NCBI RefSeq assembly: GCF_001593005.1
Contig: NZ_LQZQ01000002.1
Span: forward strand, 372,001-436,000
DNA length: 64,000 nt
DNA from: Roseivirga ehrenbergii
GTDB lineage: Bacteria > Bacteroidota > Bacteroidia > Cytophagales > Cyclobacteriaceae
Direction of reading: 5' to 3'
Shown here: positions 52,761 through 62,800 of the stretch, in pieces
How positions within the stretch are numbered: position 1 is the stretch's first letter
Layout: the number at the start of each line of letters is the position of its first letter
Program-made: the position numbers and the translations under genes
Notes under the pieces: model-generated
Told to the model about the DNA's origin: nothing
Databases searched by the model: none
What the model saw: the letters and a program-made list of their open reading frames with translations, nothing else

Positions 52761-53194
52761 ATATCTGTTAGCATTTTACCTTCTTCCTGGGCTTTTTTGT
52801 CTTTGGCAACACCAATGGCGAGTCCAATGGGAATACCGATTGCCATAAAACCAATATTGCCTAATGCGGTTCCCAATGGTATTCCAAAAATCACCATTCC
52901 TAATGACATCCATTGACCTCTATAGAAATGTGGAGGTAGTATTTCGAATTTCTTCTTCAATACACCATGAATATTAGCCTTGAGTGTTCTTAGTTGCCCA
53001 AAACGTAAGGGTTCTATTTCCAGAAACTTGTCAAGTCTGTCAATGGGTTCTCCAAGTTCTTCAATCGGAATTTCACGCGTTTTTAATTGCTCAAAAAGAT
53101 GAATAAACTGCCTAATGATTTTATGACAAGTCAAGTGTTTCTCCTCTTGAAGCTTTTCCTGTAGTCGTGAAATAAGGGAATCGTAGGTGGGCAT
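52757..53194 (-). CDS. Small membrane protein of unknown function
   Basis: A 145-residue protein. The N-terminal two thirds are helical and charged (LQEKLQEEKHLTCHKIIRQFIHLFEQL), followed by a Gly-rich hydrophobic hairpin (SLGMVIFGIPLGTALGNIGFMAIGIPIGLAIGVA), probably two transmembrane helices. No family is recognised. It overlaps the end of the convergent hybrid-kinase gene by four bases and lies 23 bases after another small membrane gene on its strand, so the two may be co-transcribed. Confidence 0.6.
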   Translation of the reverse strand: MPTYDSLISRLQEKLQEEKHLTCHKIIRQFIHLFEQLKTREIPIEELGEPIDRLDKFLEIEPLRFGQLRTLKANIHGVLKKKFEILPPHFYRGQWMSLGMVIFGIPLGTALGNIGFMAIGIPIGLAIGVAKDKKAQEEGKMLTDI

Positions 53195-53217
53195 ATTTTA
53201 ATATCGAGATAAACGGT

Positions 53218-53808
53218 CTAACTTGAAAACGAACCTTGATTCTCTTTGTACCACTGTCTTGCTGGTTTTTGGAAAAGAAGAACCAAAGCGTACACTTGAA
53301 CTAGTGTTTGTAAGAGTTCTAAAACACCAGCAATTGGAGCATGGTCAATGTAGAAAGGCACAAAAAAAACTTCTAAAAGAAGGCCAAAGATCATAAAAAC
53401 GAGTAAAACTACCCTTATCCATGAGATACCTAGCCTAATGGCGTATGCTAAAGCAATAACAACGAGACCACTAAATAGTCCATCATCAGAAAGCCCATTT
53501 ATATTGACAGATGATTGAGCGAAGAATGTACGGATTATCCAAAGGATTAAAGAAGCGAATATAAGGTTTGAAGCCAGCCGTATCGTTGGATGAAGGTTTT
53601 CAGGAGTCTTCCATCTTTGGGCTGAATCAACCTTGGCTTGCTGTTCTTCAGCTATAACGAATTCAGTTTTCGAAGTGTCAATTTTAACCCCTCTACTTTT
53701 AATTTCTTCTATTGCTGCGCTTAGAAATTCGGGTTGATAATCTTTCGGGTGGTTGACAATATCTTCCAGCTCTTGGTCAGATTTTCCTTTTACTTTGGCT
53801 TCGAACAT
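53218..53808 (-). CDS. Multi-pass membrane protein of unknown function
   Basis: 196 residues from the ATG at 53808. A cytoplasmic N-terminal segment (KVKGKSDQELEDIVNHPKDYQPEFLSAAIEEIKSRG) of a type common at the start of Bacteroidota membrane proteins is followed by four hydrophobic segments between about 80 and 185. Function not recognised. The longer frame upstream (to 53928) would overlap the pirin gene and is not used. Confidence 0.65.
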   Translation of the reverse strand: MFEAKVKGKSDQELEDIVNHPKDYQPEFLSAAIEEIKSRGVKIDTSKTEFVIAEEQQAKVDSAQRWKTPENLHPTIRLASNLIFASLILWIIRTFFAQSSVNINGLSDDGLFSGLVVIALAYAIRLGISWIRVVLLVFMIFGLLLEVFFVPFYIDHAPIAGVLELLQTLVQVYALVLLFQKPARQWYKENQGSFSS

Positions 53809-53845
53809 AAGGTTTAAATTTATAAGGGGATAAACGTAATATTTC

Positions 53846-54718
53846 TTAACCCGGCAACAGAATATAACCCGTTTCACCGGGTACCATATCAAAGGCTTTG
53901 GCCTTCCAGCGTTCTTTGGCGACTTCAAGTGTGGCTTTTTCTGAGGCTACAAAATTCCAATAGATGTGCCTTTCTTCTGGAAAAGGCTGACCCCCGAAAA
54001 TCAATAAGTGTGTGTTTTCTCCCAGCGTAATTTTGCAAAGATCTTCTTCTTTCGACACCAACATATTGCCTTTGTTTACACGCTCATCGCAAGCCATAAT
54101 ATGCCCTTCCACAATGCAAATTCCTATTTCCCCTGAAAGCTGCCCATCAATATTTAGTAGGGCTTCCGCGGTAGATTTTACTTCTACCATAAACAATTCG
54201 GAATGAACGGGCACAGGCGATTGGCGTCCAAAACCTTGCCCCGCTACCAGTTTAAACTGCAAACCTTTTTCTTCCCAGGTTGGTAAATCTTCCTTAGGTG
54301 TATAAGAAAACTGCGGCTCCATAAACTCCAATTCCTTCGGAAGGGCGACCCAGATTTGATAACCGTGGGCGGTAAATTCGCTGCCGTCTCGTCTGTTTTG
54401 GGGAGTGCGTTCGGTATGTACAATTCCTTTTCCAGCCGTCATCCAACCCACCGAACCCGGAGTGACCAGTTGCTCAGTGCCCAGGGTATCGCGGTGAGTA
54501 ATTTCGCCTTCCAATAAATAAGTGAGGGTAGAAAGGCCAATGTGCGGATGCTGTCCAACGTCCATATAATGCCCGGGCTTAATCGTGACAGGCCCCATAT
54601 GGTCAATAAAAATAAACGGACCCACCATGCGCTTTTTCCTAAACGGAATCAGTCTGCCGACTATAAAATCGCCAATATCTCGGCTGCGTTCTTCAATAAT
54701 TAAACCTTGGTTCGACAT
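53846..54718 (-). CDS. Pirin family protein
   Basis: A 290-residue double-cupin protein. The pirin core has FIFIDHMGPVTIKPGHYMDVGQHPHIGLSTLTYLLEGEITHRDTLG and GKGIVHTERTP, which provide the His/Glu metal site. A C-terminal pirin domain includes HLLIFGGQPFPEERHIYWNFVAS. Pirins bind iron; some have quercetinase activity and others are redox-linked regulators. The specific role here is unknown. It stands alone, with two small membrane genes downstream on the same strand. Confidence 0.92.
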   Translation of the reverse strand: MSNQGLIIEERSRDIGDFIVGRLIPFRKKRMVGPFIFIDHMGPVTIKPGHYMDVGQHPHIGLSTLTYLLEGEITHRDTLGTEQLVTPGSVGWMTAGKGIVHTERTPQNRRDGSEFTAHGYQIWVALPKELEFMEPQFSYTPKEDLPTWEEKGLQFKLVAGQGFGRQSPVPVHSELFMVEVKSTAEALLNIDGQLSGEIGICIVEGHIMACDERVNKGNMLVSKEEDLCKITLGENTHLLIFGGQPFPEERHIYWNFVASEKATLEVAKERWKAKAFDMVPGETGYILLPG

Positions 54719-54783
54719 GGAATTGCTGTTTTAGGGTTTGAAATAAAATTCCGGTTATTTTTTGGGACAGTCTCGATTGACAG

Positions 54784-54864
54784 AACCCTCCAAAAGTTCT
54801 CGCTTCAACTTTAGATGGAATAATTTACCACGGAAGTTCTAATTATAACAACTTTTGGAGGGTT
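54784..54864. repeat. 15-bp perfect inverted repeat
   Basis: AACCCTCCAAAAGTT (54784-54798) and its exact complement AACTTTTGGAGGGTT (54850-54864) enclose 51 bases, upstream of pirin in a 229-base gap that has no gene. A short partial match (CAG) continues outside the arms. It could be a MITE remnant or a strong RNA hairpin. Confidence 0.6.
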
Positions 54865-54947
54865 ACTCTGCTTTAACCAGATTCACACTATAAGTTTAAT
54901 CAATGCCGATTGATATTATCTCACATTCCTTAAAAAATTGTTTGCAA

Positions 54948-55343
54948 TTACCTTTTCTGGGCGTCAATTTCTGCGGCCTCAAAAAGTAAGATTCTCAATT
55001 GGTCGAAGTCAATTTCTTTCAAAGACTTGAAAGTTTTGGTGCGGACAAACTTCCTTTTTTCAGCAGCTAAATACCCATTTTCATCGGTGAGCAAATGGCC
55101 ATAAGTAAAACCGAATTGAACGCCTTCGAAAGTGCCACCCCAAGGCACAGCTCCGGTCCAGATAAAGCAAACGGTTTTGCGTAGGCGAAAAAACGGCACA
55201 TTGTAAGAAAGCTTCTCTTTTACTTGAGGAATACATTCATAGACCAAATTTCTTAAAGCCTCAACGATCTTGAGTTCATGCTCAGGAAGAAAGGCGAAAA
55301 GATCATCTAAATCCTGAAAGTCGACAGGCTGAAACTTATTCAT
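54948..55343 (-). CDS. DUF1801 domain protein
   Basis: 131 residues from the ATG at 55343, overlapping the stop of the upstream gene (TAATG). The sequence has VDFQDLDDLFAFLPEHELKIVEALRNLVYECIPQVKEKLSYNVPFF and VCFIWTGAVPWGGTFEGVQFGFTYGHLL, the DUF1801 (YdhG-like) pattern. Its function is unknown. Such proteins often neighbour DUF4287/DUF5655 proteins, as here, so the pair may act together. Confidence 0.8.
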   Translation of the reverse strand: MNKFQPVDFQDLDDLFAFLPEHELKIVEALRNLVYECIPQVKEKLSYNVPFFRLRKTVCFIWTGAVPWGGTFEGVQFGFTYGHLLTDENGYLAAEKRKFVRTKTFKSLKEIDFDQLRILLFEAAEIDAQKR

Positions 55344-55909
55344 TAACTGTTGGCATCGTAGGCTTTTTGCACCCAAGTGGCCAAAGAAGCATCCACATCT
55401 TCCACCGAAGAAAGTTTGATTCTGTGGGTAACCATGCTGTTCCAACTGCCTGCCGCTGCCACTATTCCTTCGGGCTCAACCCCTTTTAAATTGAGACCAA
55501 TGTCTACCCTAGTTTTGGTGCTGGGCTGTAATAAGCCAAACTGCTTTTTGGGTGTCCGAAGACTGATGTAGGTTTTCTTATACGCAAATTCTACTTCGCC
55601 ATTTGCATTTTCAAAAAGTGCTTTGGCTTTTTTATACACTTCTGCAATGGCCTCTTTTCCTGCCAGCAAATCTTCATCAGGATTTTCAGCGACTTTGTTT
55701 TCGAGCAAGTCAGGCTTAAGGTAAAGCTGTGCAATCAGGTTGGCAAAACCGTGAGTTACCCCATGTTCGCCTTTGAGCAGTTTTATGATTTCACCGTGTT
55801 TTTGTAATCCAGAAGTGGCCAGCAAAGCCCTCCATTCGGTGATAGATTTCCCGGTTTTTTCGGGAAGGTTATTGATCATGGTTTGCGCCATTTCTTCAGG
55901 AGTAGCCAT
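55343..55909 (-). CDS. DUF4287/DUF5655 domain protein
   Basis: A 188-residue cytosolic protein. The N-terminal DUF4287 part has MINNLPEKTGKSITEWRALLATSGLQKHGEIIKLLKGEHGVTHGFANLIA. The C-terminal DUF5655 part has FAYKKTYISLRTPKKQFGLLQPSTKTRVDIGLNL. Its function is unknown. It is translationally coupled to the DUF1801 gene downstream. Confidence 0.82.
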   Translation of the reverse strand: MATPEEMAQTMINNLPEKTGKSITEWRALLATSGLQKHGEIIKLLKGEHGVTHGFANLIAQLYLKPDLLENKVAENPDEDLLAGKEAIAEVYKKAKALFENANGEVEFAYKKTYISLRTPKKQFGLLQPSTKTRVDIGLNLKGVEPEGIVAAAGSWNSMVTHRIKLSSVEDVDASLATWVQKAYDANS

Positions 55910-56006
55910 AGGGTTGGTTTTTAAAAATGTAACTGTTTACATTTTAAACATACAAAAGATTAGGGTTTTGAGGAAGCTTAATTTATAAGACTAGAGATAC
56001 AGATGA

Positions 56007-56064
56007 ATCTCTCGTCCGACCTGAGGTACTGACGGTAAGCCCATCGGTACCGCAGGTCAGATGG
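56007..56064 (+). repeat. 58-bp palindromic repeat, copy 1 (downstream of fic)
   Basis: 53 of 58 bases match the copy at 57426-57483, in the same orientation. It folds on itself: GACCTGAGGTAC pairs with GTACCGCAGGTC (11 of 12). The two copies flank the Fic gene. Confidence 0.8.
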
Positions 56065-56142
56065 ATGGCTTAATGATGCAATGCAGTAGTGCTTTAATCA
56101 ATGCTAAAGAACCCCTATGGCCTAATTTTATGAGAAGTGGAA

Positions 56143-57231
56143 TCACTTCAAATTAAGAAAATAACGTGTACTCTTTCTTTCGCCTTTTCGAAGAAGGGCA
56201 CCAAGCTCTACTAGTTTTTGCAAATCTCTGGTGGCCGTAGAGCTGGTTGTTCCAGTTATGCGGATATAGTTTTCAGCACTCAAGCCGCCTTTAAATCCTT
56301 CAATACCCTCTCTAAACATGCGATCAATCACTTTGCTTTGTCGCTCATTGAGATCTACATCAAAACGATGATAGAACGTTCCTTTTTGAATCAGAAAATC
56401 GATCATCCTTTGCGTATAATCTTGTGCCTCTAATACCATTTTGCAGAAGTATTTAAGCCATTTGTTAATGTCTAGCTTAAAACTGTTGGCGTGTAATGCT
56501 TCGTAGTAACTCTTTTTATCAGACTGAATGATTTGAGAAATGGCAATTAGCGTGGTGTGCTCTAAATGTTGAGAAAGTACCTTTTCAGAAAGCGCTCGGC
56601 CAATTCTGCCATTACCATCTTCAAAAGGGTGAATGCTCTCAAAATATAAATGTGCAATGCCAGAACGGATAAGTACATTTTCGATTTTAGCGGTGTTGAA
56701 CCATTCTATAAAGGCATCCATTTCTTGTTTCACTCTATCTGATGGCGGAGCTTCAAAATGAACTTTAGGCTGGTTGATGGAGCCAGAAACAATTTGCATC
56801 GGGTCGTCATGAGTACGGTATTGGCCAATGTCTAGTAAATCTCTTCGACCTCTTGTGAGCATTTCATGCCAAGCAAAAAGCTGCTCATGATCCAAAGGTT
56901 TTTTGTAGTTGGAATAAAGATCAACCATCATTTCACTAATGCCTTGTTCGGCTGGTAAAATTCTTCTTTGGTCTGTTTTTAAACCAAAATGCTTTCTGAT
57001 GGAGGATTGTAAGGAGTCTCGGTTGAGAACCTCTCCTTCAATTTCTGAGGTTTTCAAAGCCTCATTCATGATCAGATCGACTTTTAAAATCTCTTGATCA
57101 TCAACACTAATGTGTTTCATGCTGCCAAGTAGAAGGCCTGCATTATGCAGAAATCGATTCTCATCACTTGAGAATTGTTCTTCGTTATAGACAAAATTAG
57201 GCCAGTCTTTTTGTTGCCAGTTCCACTGCAT
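56143..57231 (-). CDS. Fic family protein (AMPylase-type) with DUF4172 and winged-helix regions
   Basis: A 362-residue Fic protein. The N-terminal DUF4172-like part has WPNFVYNEEQFSSDENRFLHNAGLLLGSM and the inhibitory-helix motif TSEIEGEVLNRDSLQSSIRK. The catalytic Fic motif HPFEDGNGRIGR is intact (His about 202). A C-terminal winged-helix has ERQSKVIDRMF and TTSSTATRDLQKLVELGALLRK. It should transfer AMP to target proteins, with activity held back by the inhibitory helix. The start codon at 57231 lies at the edge of a palindromic operator, so its own winged-helix could repress it. Flanking 58-bp repeats suggest it entered as a cassette. Confidence 0.92.
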   Translation of the reverse strand: MQWNWQQKDWPNFVYNEEQFSSDENRFLHNAGLLLGSMKHISVDDQEILKVDLIMNEALKTSEIEGEVLNRDSLQSSIRKHFGLKTDQRRILPAEQGISEMMVDLYSNYKKPLDHEQLFAWHEMLTRGRRDLLDIGQYRTHDDPMQIVSGSINQPKVHFEAPPSDRVKQEMDAFIEWFNTAKIENVLIRSGIAHLYFESIHPFEDGNGRIGRALSEKVLSQHLEHTTLIAISQIIQSDKKSYYEALHANSFKLDINKWLKYFCKMVLEAQDYTQRMIDFLIQKGTFYHRFDVDLNERQSKVIDRMFREGIEGFKGGLSAENYIRITGTTSSTATRDLQKLVELGALLRKGERKSTRYFLNLK

Positions 57232-57259
57232 GAGCTATAAAGTACAGGTTTATAGCTCA
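57231..57259. promoter_or_regulatory. Operator 1 of fic: 11-bp inverted repeat
   Basis: TGAGCTATAAA and TTTATAGCTCA flank seven bases. The repeat begins at the first base of the fic start codon and extends upstream. It uses the same half-site as operator 2. Confidence 0.65.
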
Positions 57260-57275
57260 AGATATAGCTAATTTA

Positions 57276-57303
57276 TGAGCTATAAAAATATTTTTATAGC
57301 TCA
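57276..57303. promoter_or_regulatory. Operator 2 of fic: perfect 28-bp palindrome
   Basis: Arms TGAGCTATAAAAAT and ATTTTTATAGCTCA abut with no spacer. A further half-site TGAGCTAT lies at 57320-57327. These sites lie 45-97 bases upstream of the fic start and probably bind a dimeric repressor. Confidence 0.7.
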
Positions 57304-57425
57304 CGTAATGGCGTAAAAGTGAGCTATGAATTTTAGAAATTAGCTAAAATCTATTAGCAATCACTGTAAAGCCTGTTTTATTGATGCAATTAGGAAGCTG
57401 AGAGGAATAGTATGTTTCATCTACA

Positions 57426-57483
57426 ATCTCCCGTCCGACCTACGGTACTGACGGTAAGCCCATCGGTATCGAAGGTCAGATGG
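57426..57483 (+). repeat. 58-bp palindromic repeat, copy 2 (upstream of fic)
   Basis: Partner of the copy at 56007-56064 (five mismatches). Its internal arms GACCTACGGTAC and GTATCGAAGGTC still pair at 10 of 12. Confidence 0.8.
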
Positions 57484-57530
57484 GGGGCATGAGGCATAAA
57501 CGGATACAATAGCCATTCTTGACTAAACCG

Positions 57531-59813
57531 TTAAAAAGGATAACCAATCCCAAAATTGAAGAGTATTTCTGAGAGGTCGAAGCCGGTGCGTTGGCCAACA
57601 GGTAAATAGGGTTTGCTGAATGGACTGGACAAATCGAGTCGGATGACAAAGTTTTGGATGTCGACCCTTAGGCCTGCACCGTAGCCAATACCCAGTTCCT
57701 TAATAAAATCTTTACTGAATTTTCCGCCCGGCAAGGCAGCATTTTCATTATTGAGCCAAACATTACCGGCATCAATAAAGAGCGCCCCTTTTAAGAAAGA
57801 GTAGATAGGGAAACGGTATTCAATATTGGCTTCTAAACGAATATCGCCAGCCCTGTCGAAGAATGCGCCTTGATCTTCTACGGTAGGGTCATAGGAGCCC
57901 GGCCCAAGTGATCGGGACCTAAATGCTCTTACGCTCGAAGGACCACCAGAGAAAAACTGTCTTGAGAAGGGGAGCGTTTCGGAGTTACCATAAGGCAAGC
58001 CATAACCGCCAAAAATTCGTCCTACTATGGTTTGTTTGCTGCTCAGTCGGTAATTGTATACAAAGTTTAAATCTGCCTTAAAAAACTGTGCATATGCAAT
58101 TCCGAACAGCGTTTCTTGCCCATCGCCATTGGAATCTTTGCTTACCAAATCCAGCGCATTTCCTGCAAACTCAAAGTTGGTGACTAGCAGAATAGGGTTT
58201 CTCTTTTTGCCTTCTGTAAGCTGATTATAAATAAAACTATAAGTGGTTCCAGTAATCAACTGTTGTTCAAAACTACTTTGAAGGAAGCTGTTTCGATCGA
58301 GAATTTCTTGAAAGGCTGGAGTAATGTTAGAGGTGTTTACATAATTGATATTTATGGGGTTGAACTCATGGTAAATGGCCTGAGTATTTCGCCAGTTGTA
58401 ACCAAAACTGGAATTTAGCGCATTGAGATTATAGAGGTCGCTGCGGCTAAATAAATCGTAACCAAGCTTAATGTTGGTTTTCGGCACCGCATAAAGCACA
58501 GTATCCTTTACATTAAAAGGAAGGAGTAAGCGGGGAATTACAAGTCCCGTTTCTAAACCAAATTGTGTACTGCTCAAACCTTCTGCTTCTCCTGAACCCA
58601 ATTGAACTTCATAACCAAAATTTCCAGAAAGGTTAAGTGTTTCTCCGCCTCTAAAAAGGTTACGATTACTGTATACCACCGCCAAGGCAGGACCCGCAAA
58701 ACCATTCGATTTGGTGACTGCTTTTAGCTCTGCCCGAACAGACCGTTTCTTTAAGGGTGATAAGTAAATATTGGCCTCTAAGCCTAGAGTGTCTTGATCG
58801 GTTACTTCGTCAAAAGCGGGTTCGTAGCGGATATTTACAAATTTATACGCGCCAATGGAAGCCAAGCGGCTACTGGTGAGTCGAGAAATTTTTGGATTAT
58901 AAACTTGGTCTTCTTTAAACAATATGTAGGGAGTCATTCGGTTGGGTTTGAAGAACTCTGGGTCTTGAATAAAGTTAATTCCGTTTACGGCATAGGCGTC
59001 TGCCTTCGATGCCTTGTTGTTAAAGGAGTAATCTGGGTTAACGTAAACCTTATTGAGTTTATAAGGCAATAGAGCTTTTTGTGGCACCTCTTTTTTCAAC
59101 CTTAAAAACAGGTTGAATCGCCTGCTATTGTATTGGTTAGTGTCGGCTTCGAAAATCAGGAAGTCTGCATTGAAGTTATAGTAGCCTCTTTCTTTTAAGT
59201 AGGTATCAATTCTTTCACGTTCTTGCTGCATCATGTCTAAGCTAAAGCGGCTACCTTTAATAATCTTGCTTTCTTCTAATGACTGTGCAATGCCCTCGTA
59301 AATTGTACCTGCTGCGGAGTCCAGTTCAAACCGCTCCAAAGTATAGGGTTGGCCTAATTCTACGCTGTATTTTACACTGGCCAGTTTCTTTTTTGTAGTG
59401 GTTAAAGAGGACACCTTGGCATTGAAAAAACCGTTGTTTTCTAGCCTGTTGGTAATTAAGTCCATGGTACGGCTAGAGTCTACATCAGATAAGTAAACCG
59501 GTTCTTCGCCAAACTTTCTGTTTAAGTATTTATTTATGAAGCCGGGGTTTTCTCTTTGAGATTTATAATGGGCATTTAAACCCACGCGCATGCCCAAAAA
59601 TATAGAATTGGGTTCTGGCCGTAAAAGTCCCTCCAGTTCTTCTTCAACCCCCCCTATATTTTTCACCGAATCAGGAGCGCTAATTGAAACACTAGACGAT
59701 TTCAATAAGTATTCGTCTGTAGGAATAAACCGCCTTACACTGCAAGAGCTGAACAATACTAGGCTCACGAGCAATGCAAAAATTAATCGAACCGATGACT
59801 GACGAAAACTCAT
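57531..59813 (-). CDS. tamL: TamL: lipoprotein-type BamA/TamA outer-membrane protein
   Basis: A 760-residue Omp85 protein. Unusually for Omp85, the signal peptide ends in a lipobox (VSLVLFSSC, cysteine at about residue 24), the mark of the Bacteroidota TamL group. POTRA-like regions run to about 400 (MDLITNRLENNGFFNAKV, ERIDTYLKERGYYNFNADF). The C-terminal barrel has the Omp85 signature region SRQFFSGGPSSVRAFRSRSLGPG and ends LFNFGIGYPF. With TamB it moves proteins or lipids to the outer membrane. Its ATG overlaps the tamB stop by four bases. Confidence 0.9.
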   Translation of the reverse strand: MSFRQSSVRLIFALLVSLVLFSSCSVRRFIPTDEYLLKSSSVSISAPDSVKNIGGVEEELEGLLRPEPNSIFLGMRVGLNAHYKSQRENPGFINKYLNRKFGEEPVYLSDVDSSRTMDLITNRLENNGFFNAKVSSLTTTKKKLASVKYSVELGQPYTLERFELDSAAGTIYEGIAQSLEESKIIKGSRFSLDMMQQERERIDTYLKERGYYNFNADFLIFEADTNQYNSRRFNLFLRLKKEVPQKALLPYKLNKVYVNPDYSFNNKASKADAYAVNGINFIQDPEFFKPNRMTPYILFKEDQVYNPKISRLTSSRLASIGAYKFVNIRYEPAFDEVTDQDTLGLEANIYLSPLKKRSVRAELKAVTKSNGFAGPALAVVYSNRNLFRGGETLNLSGNFGYEVQLGSGEAEGLSSTQFGLETGLVIPRLLLPFNVKDTVLYAVPKTNIKLGYDLFSRSDLYNLNALNSSFGYNWRNTQAIYHEFNPININYVNTSNITPAFQEILDRNSFLQSSFEQQLITGTTYSFIYNQLTEGKKRNPILLVTNFEFAGNALDLVSKDSNGDGQETLFGIAYAQFFKADLNFVYNYRLSSKQTIVGRIFGGYGLPYGNSETLPFSRQFFSGGPSSVRAFRSRSLGPGSYDPTVEDQGAFFDRAGDIRLEANIEYRFPIYSFLKGALFIDAGNVWLNNENAALPGGKFSKDFIKELGIGYGAGLRVDIQNFVIRLDLSSPFSKPYLPVGQRTGFDLSEILFNFGIGYPF

Positions 59814-62800
59814 TTATTGTTATTCTCTTTTTCCTGTTTCTCTACTTCTTCTTTTACCTGTTTGGCAAAGAGTTCTTTGAATTTATTGAACTCGCGGGTA
59901 AACACCAGCGCAATACCCGAAACCGTCAATTGACCATCAATTACGCCTTCGTATTGGTTTCTACTAAAACCTTGGAGGCGCAACCTTTTATCTTCCGTTA
60001 GCAGGTATTCTAAACTCACATTGCCAATAATTGGTGCTCCTTCCGAAGCACTTTGGCTACCGGCTACATCTACTTCGCTACCTACTTTTACAATCAGTCG
60101 ATCATTGAAAAACTCCTTTTTGGCGGTAATGCCAAGTTGAGTTTGTAACTGCCCACCATTATCTGCGTTGCCCGCGGTACTGTTCAGATTAAAGCCCACA
60201 TCGATACCTGTATTGCCAAAGATTTTTTCGGAGTAATTATTAAGCTGGCCAGAAAGCACATTGTTTACATTATCTAAAGCCATAGAAGTAGGTCCTCCGC
60301 TACTGCCGTCACTTCCTGAGCTTGGGAAAAACCGGTTTAAAACCAACAATGAAAACACCTGCTTGTTCAGTTCTTCTTCTTGACTATTCAGTTGTTGAAC
60401 TTGGCTGTAAACGGTTCCGCTTAAGGAGCCTCTTTCTTCTTCTGGCATGTCTAAATTGAAGGAAATGGTAGGGGTCAACAATTCACCATCTACATTAATG
60501 TATACATCAAACGGAAGCCGCTGCTGATAAGAAGCTTCGGCACCAGTAGCTTCGGCAGATGTTCTTATTGCCATCAAAGGTTCAACCGATGTTTTGATGT
60601 TGTATATCGCGCTTACGTCAAGTTCGGCATCGTAGGGGTCGCCCGACCACGAAATGCTACTGCCCGGTGCAATTTCGAACCTGCGTTTTACCAAGTTGAA
60701 AACATTGGCTTCGTAATGGCCACCACTTAATTCATATTTACCAGAAAGACCAATTCTGCCGTTGGGTTCTATATTTAAGTTGAAATCCCCATCGCCCACT
60801 ACACGTAAGTTGTCACCTGTAGATTCATCAATAATAATGTTGAATTCAGAATTATCTCCTATCGAAATAATGGTTTCAATGTCATAGCCAGCAATTACGG
60901 CAGAGTTTGCGGAGACCTCGCTCTGATCCACTTTAGTTAAAATGTCATCAGGATTTTCTCGGTTGACAAAAAGTACTACTCCTTCACGTTCTTTTAGCTC
61001 TAACTGCGATTCGGGCACCGTAAATGTGAGCGTTGAACCATCTATTACTTCTAGATTTCCTCTAATTTTTGGGATGTTTAAGTCGCCAGTAATGGTGAGG
61101 TCTGCCCCAACATTTAACTGCCCATAAAAAAGGTTGCTGTCTTCTTTATCTGAATTTATAACCCTAAAATTATTGGCCTGTACTTTAAGGTCGAAGGTTG
61201 GGTTTACTGGGTCATCGGTTAAAATTTTTCCTGCCAGTTCAAAGTCATTATTGTTGCCATCGGTTATGGTGAAGCTATCGAGAAATAGCCCCGAGTTATC
61301 AACCTTTAACTGTTCATTGGCAATGGCAAAGCGTGCGTTCAATTCATTCACCAAAAAACCAACCTGGCTAAAGTTGAGCGTTCCCGCATATTTTGGCTCA
61401 TTCACATTTCCTGAAACGTCTACTTTTGCGGAAAGGCTACCCTTCGATTCGGAAAGGCTATTATTTGAAAAAGCCTCTACGGCCGACATTTTTAATTCGT
61501 TCAAGTCGAGGTTGAGATTTAAATCGCCACCGGTAGCCGAAGCAGTGTAATTTCCCGTCAGATTTAGGTCTGCATTATCACCTTTCAACGAAAGATCTAC
61601 CTGATATTTTTCAACGCCTGCTCCCTCTGCTTCTAATTTCAGCTGTCCGAAAGGCACTTCCATAACCGCCAAATCTGAAATATTTAGCCCTGCAATTACT
61701 CCAAAACCACTGAAGGGATTTTCCATGATAATATCACCATTGAGTATTCCAGTAGCCAGTGGCTTTTCGGCATTAAAAAGGCTGGTGATTGTGCTTAACT
61801 GATAATTACTAAAAACAGCCCCTAGGTGTTTCTGTTCATGACCAGGCAATGTTGTGCTTAATGTTACCTTCTGCGCTCCGTTGGAAAGTTCAAAACCATT
61901 GATGTTGATGTAACTACTGGCCAGCGTAACCTGATTGCTCTCTAAAATATTCCATTGTTCACTATTAAATATTAGGGTGTCAGGAATAAAGTGTATCTGA
62001 ATGGTGTCGCTTGTAAGGTTTACTTCCGAGTTAATGTTGATAAGTGTTTTTTGATTACTGATAATGTTGAAACGAGAAGTAACTGTACCTGCATCTACCT
62101 TGCCCTGCAGTTTGGTTTTGTCAATTGTAACTGGGCCAGCACTTACCTGTGACCAACCCAAAAGGAAGTCTAAATAATCGTCTTTTCCATTTATTTTGAA
62201 TCCCAAGCTGTCAATTTCGGTTCCTTGAAAATTGATGTATGGCGCCATTAGTTCTGCTGAAAGCTTGTTAGTCATCGCATCAAAATCAAATTCGAAAGCA
62301 ATCGTATCCATGCGTTCTAAGCCTTGCAAAAACACTTCAGAAATTATGGCTGTTGGCCTTGCCACCATCGTCATTTTTAAGGTGGCATCAGTTTTCAGCG
62401 AATCTTGGTCTGAAAAATTTCCACCATTTTCGAGGTAGCGGGTAAACTCTTTTTGCAATAGCGGAAGAATTTCCATTAGGCTTTTATTGGCCACAATTTT
62501 TGCATCAATGGTTTGGCTGTCGATCATTATACCTAAAGTATCGGCAGCAGATTTAGCCACCAAATTGAAGCTTCCGAAAGTGTAAGCCTCTTGGTTATAA
62601 ATTGCTATACCATCATTCAGTTTAGTTTTTAAATCGAAACTTGAAGCATTGCCTTCAAAGCTAGCATCTAAAACAAAGGCAGTTTTTATGTTTTGTGGAC
62701 TCAAACCCAAGGCGTACAAATCGGCTCCTTTCACAGTTAGATTGGTATTGATTTTTGGCGCAACAGAATCAAGCGCTAGCTTAGTTTCCATGGCCATGTC

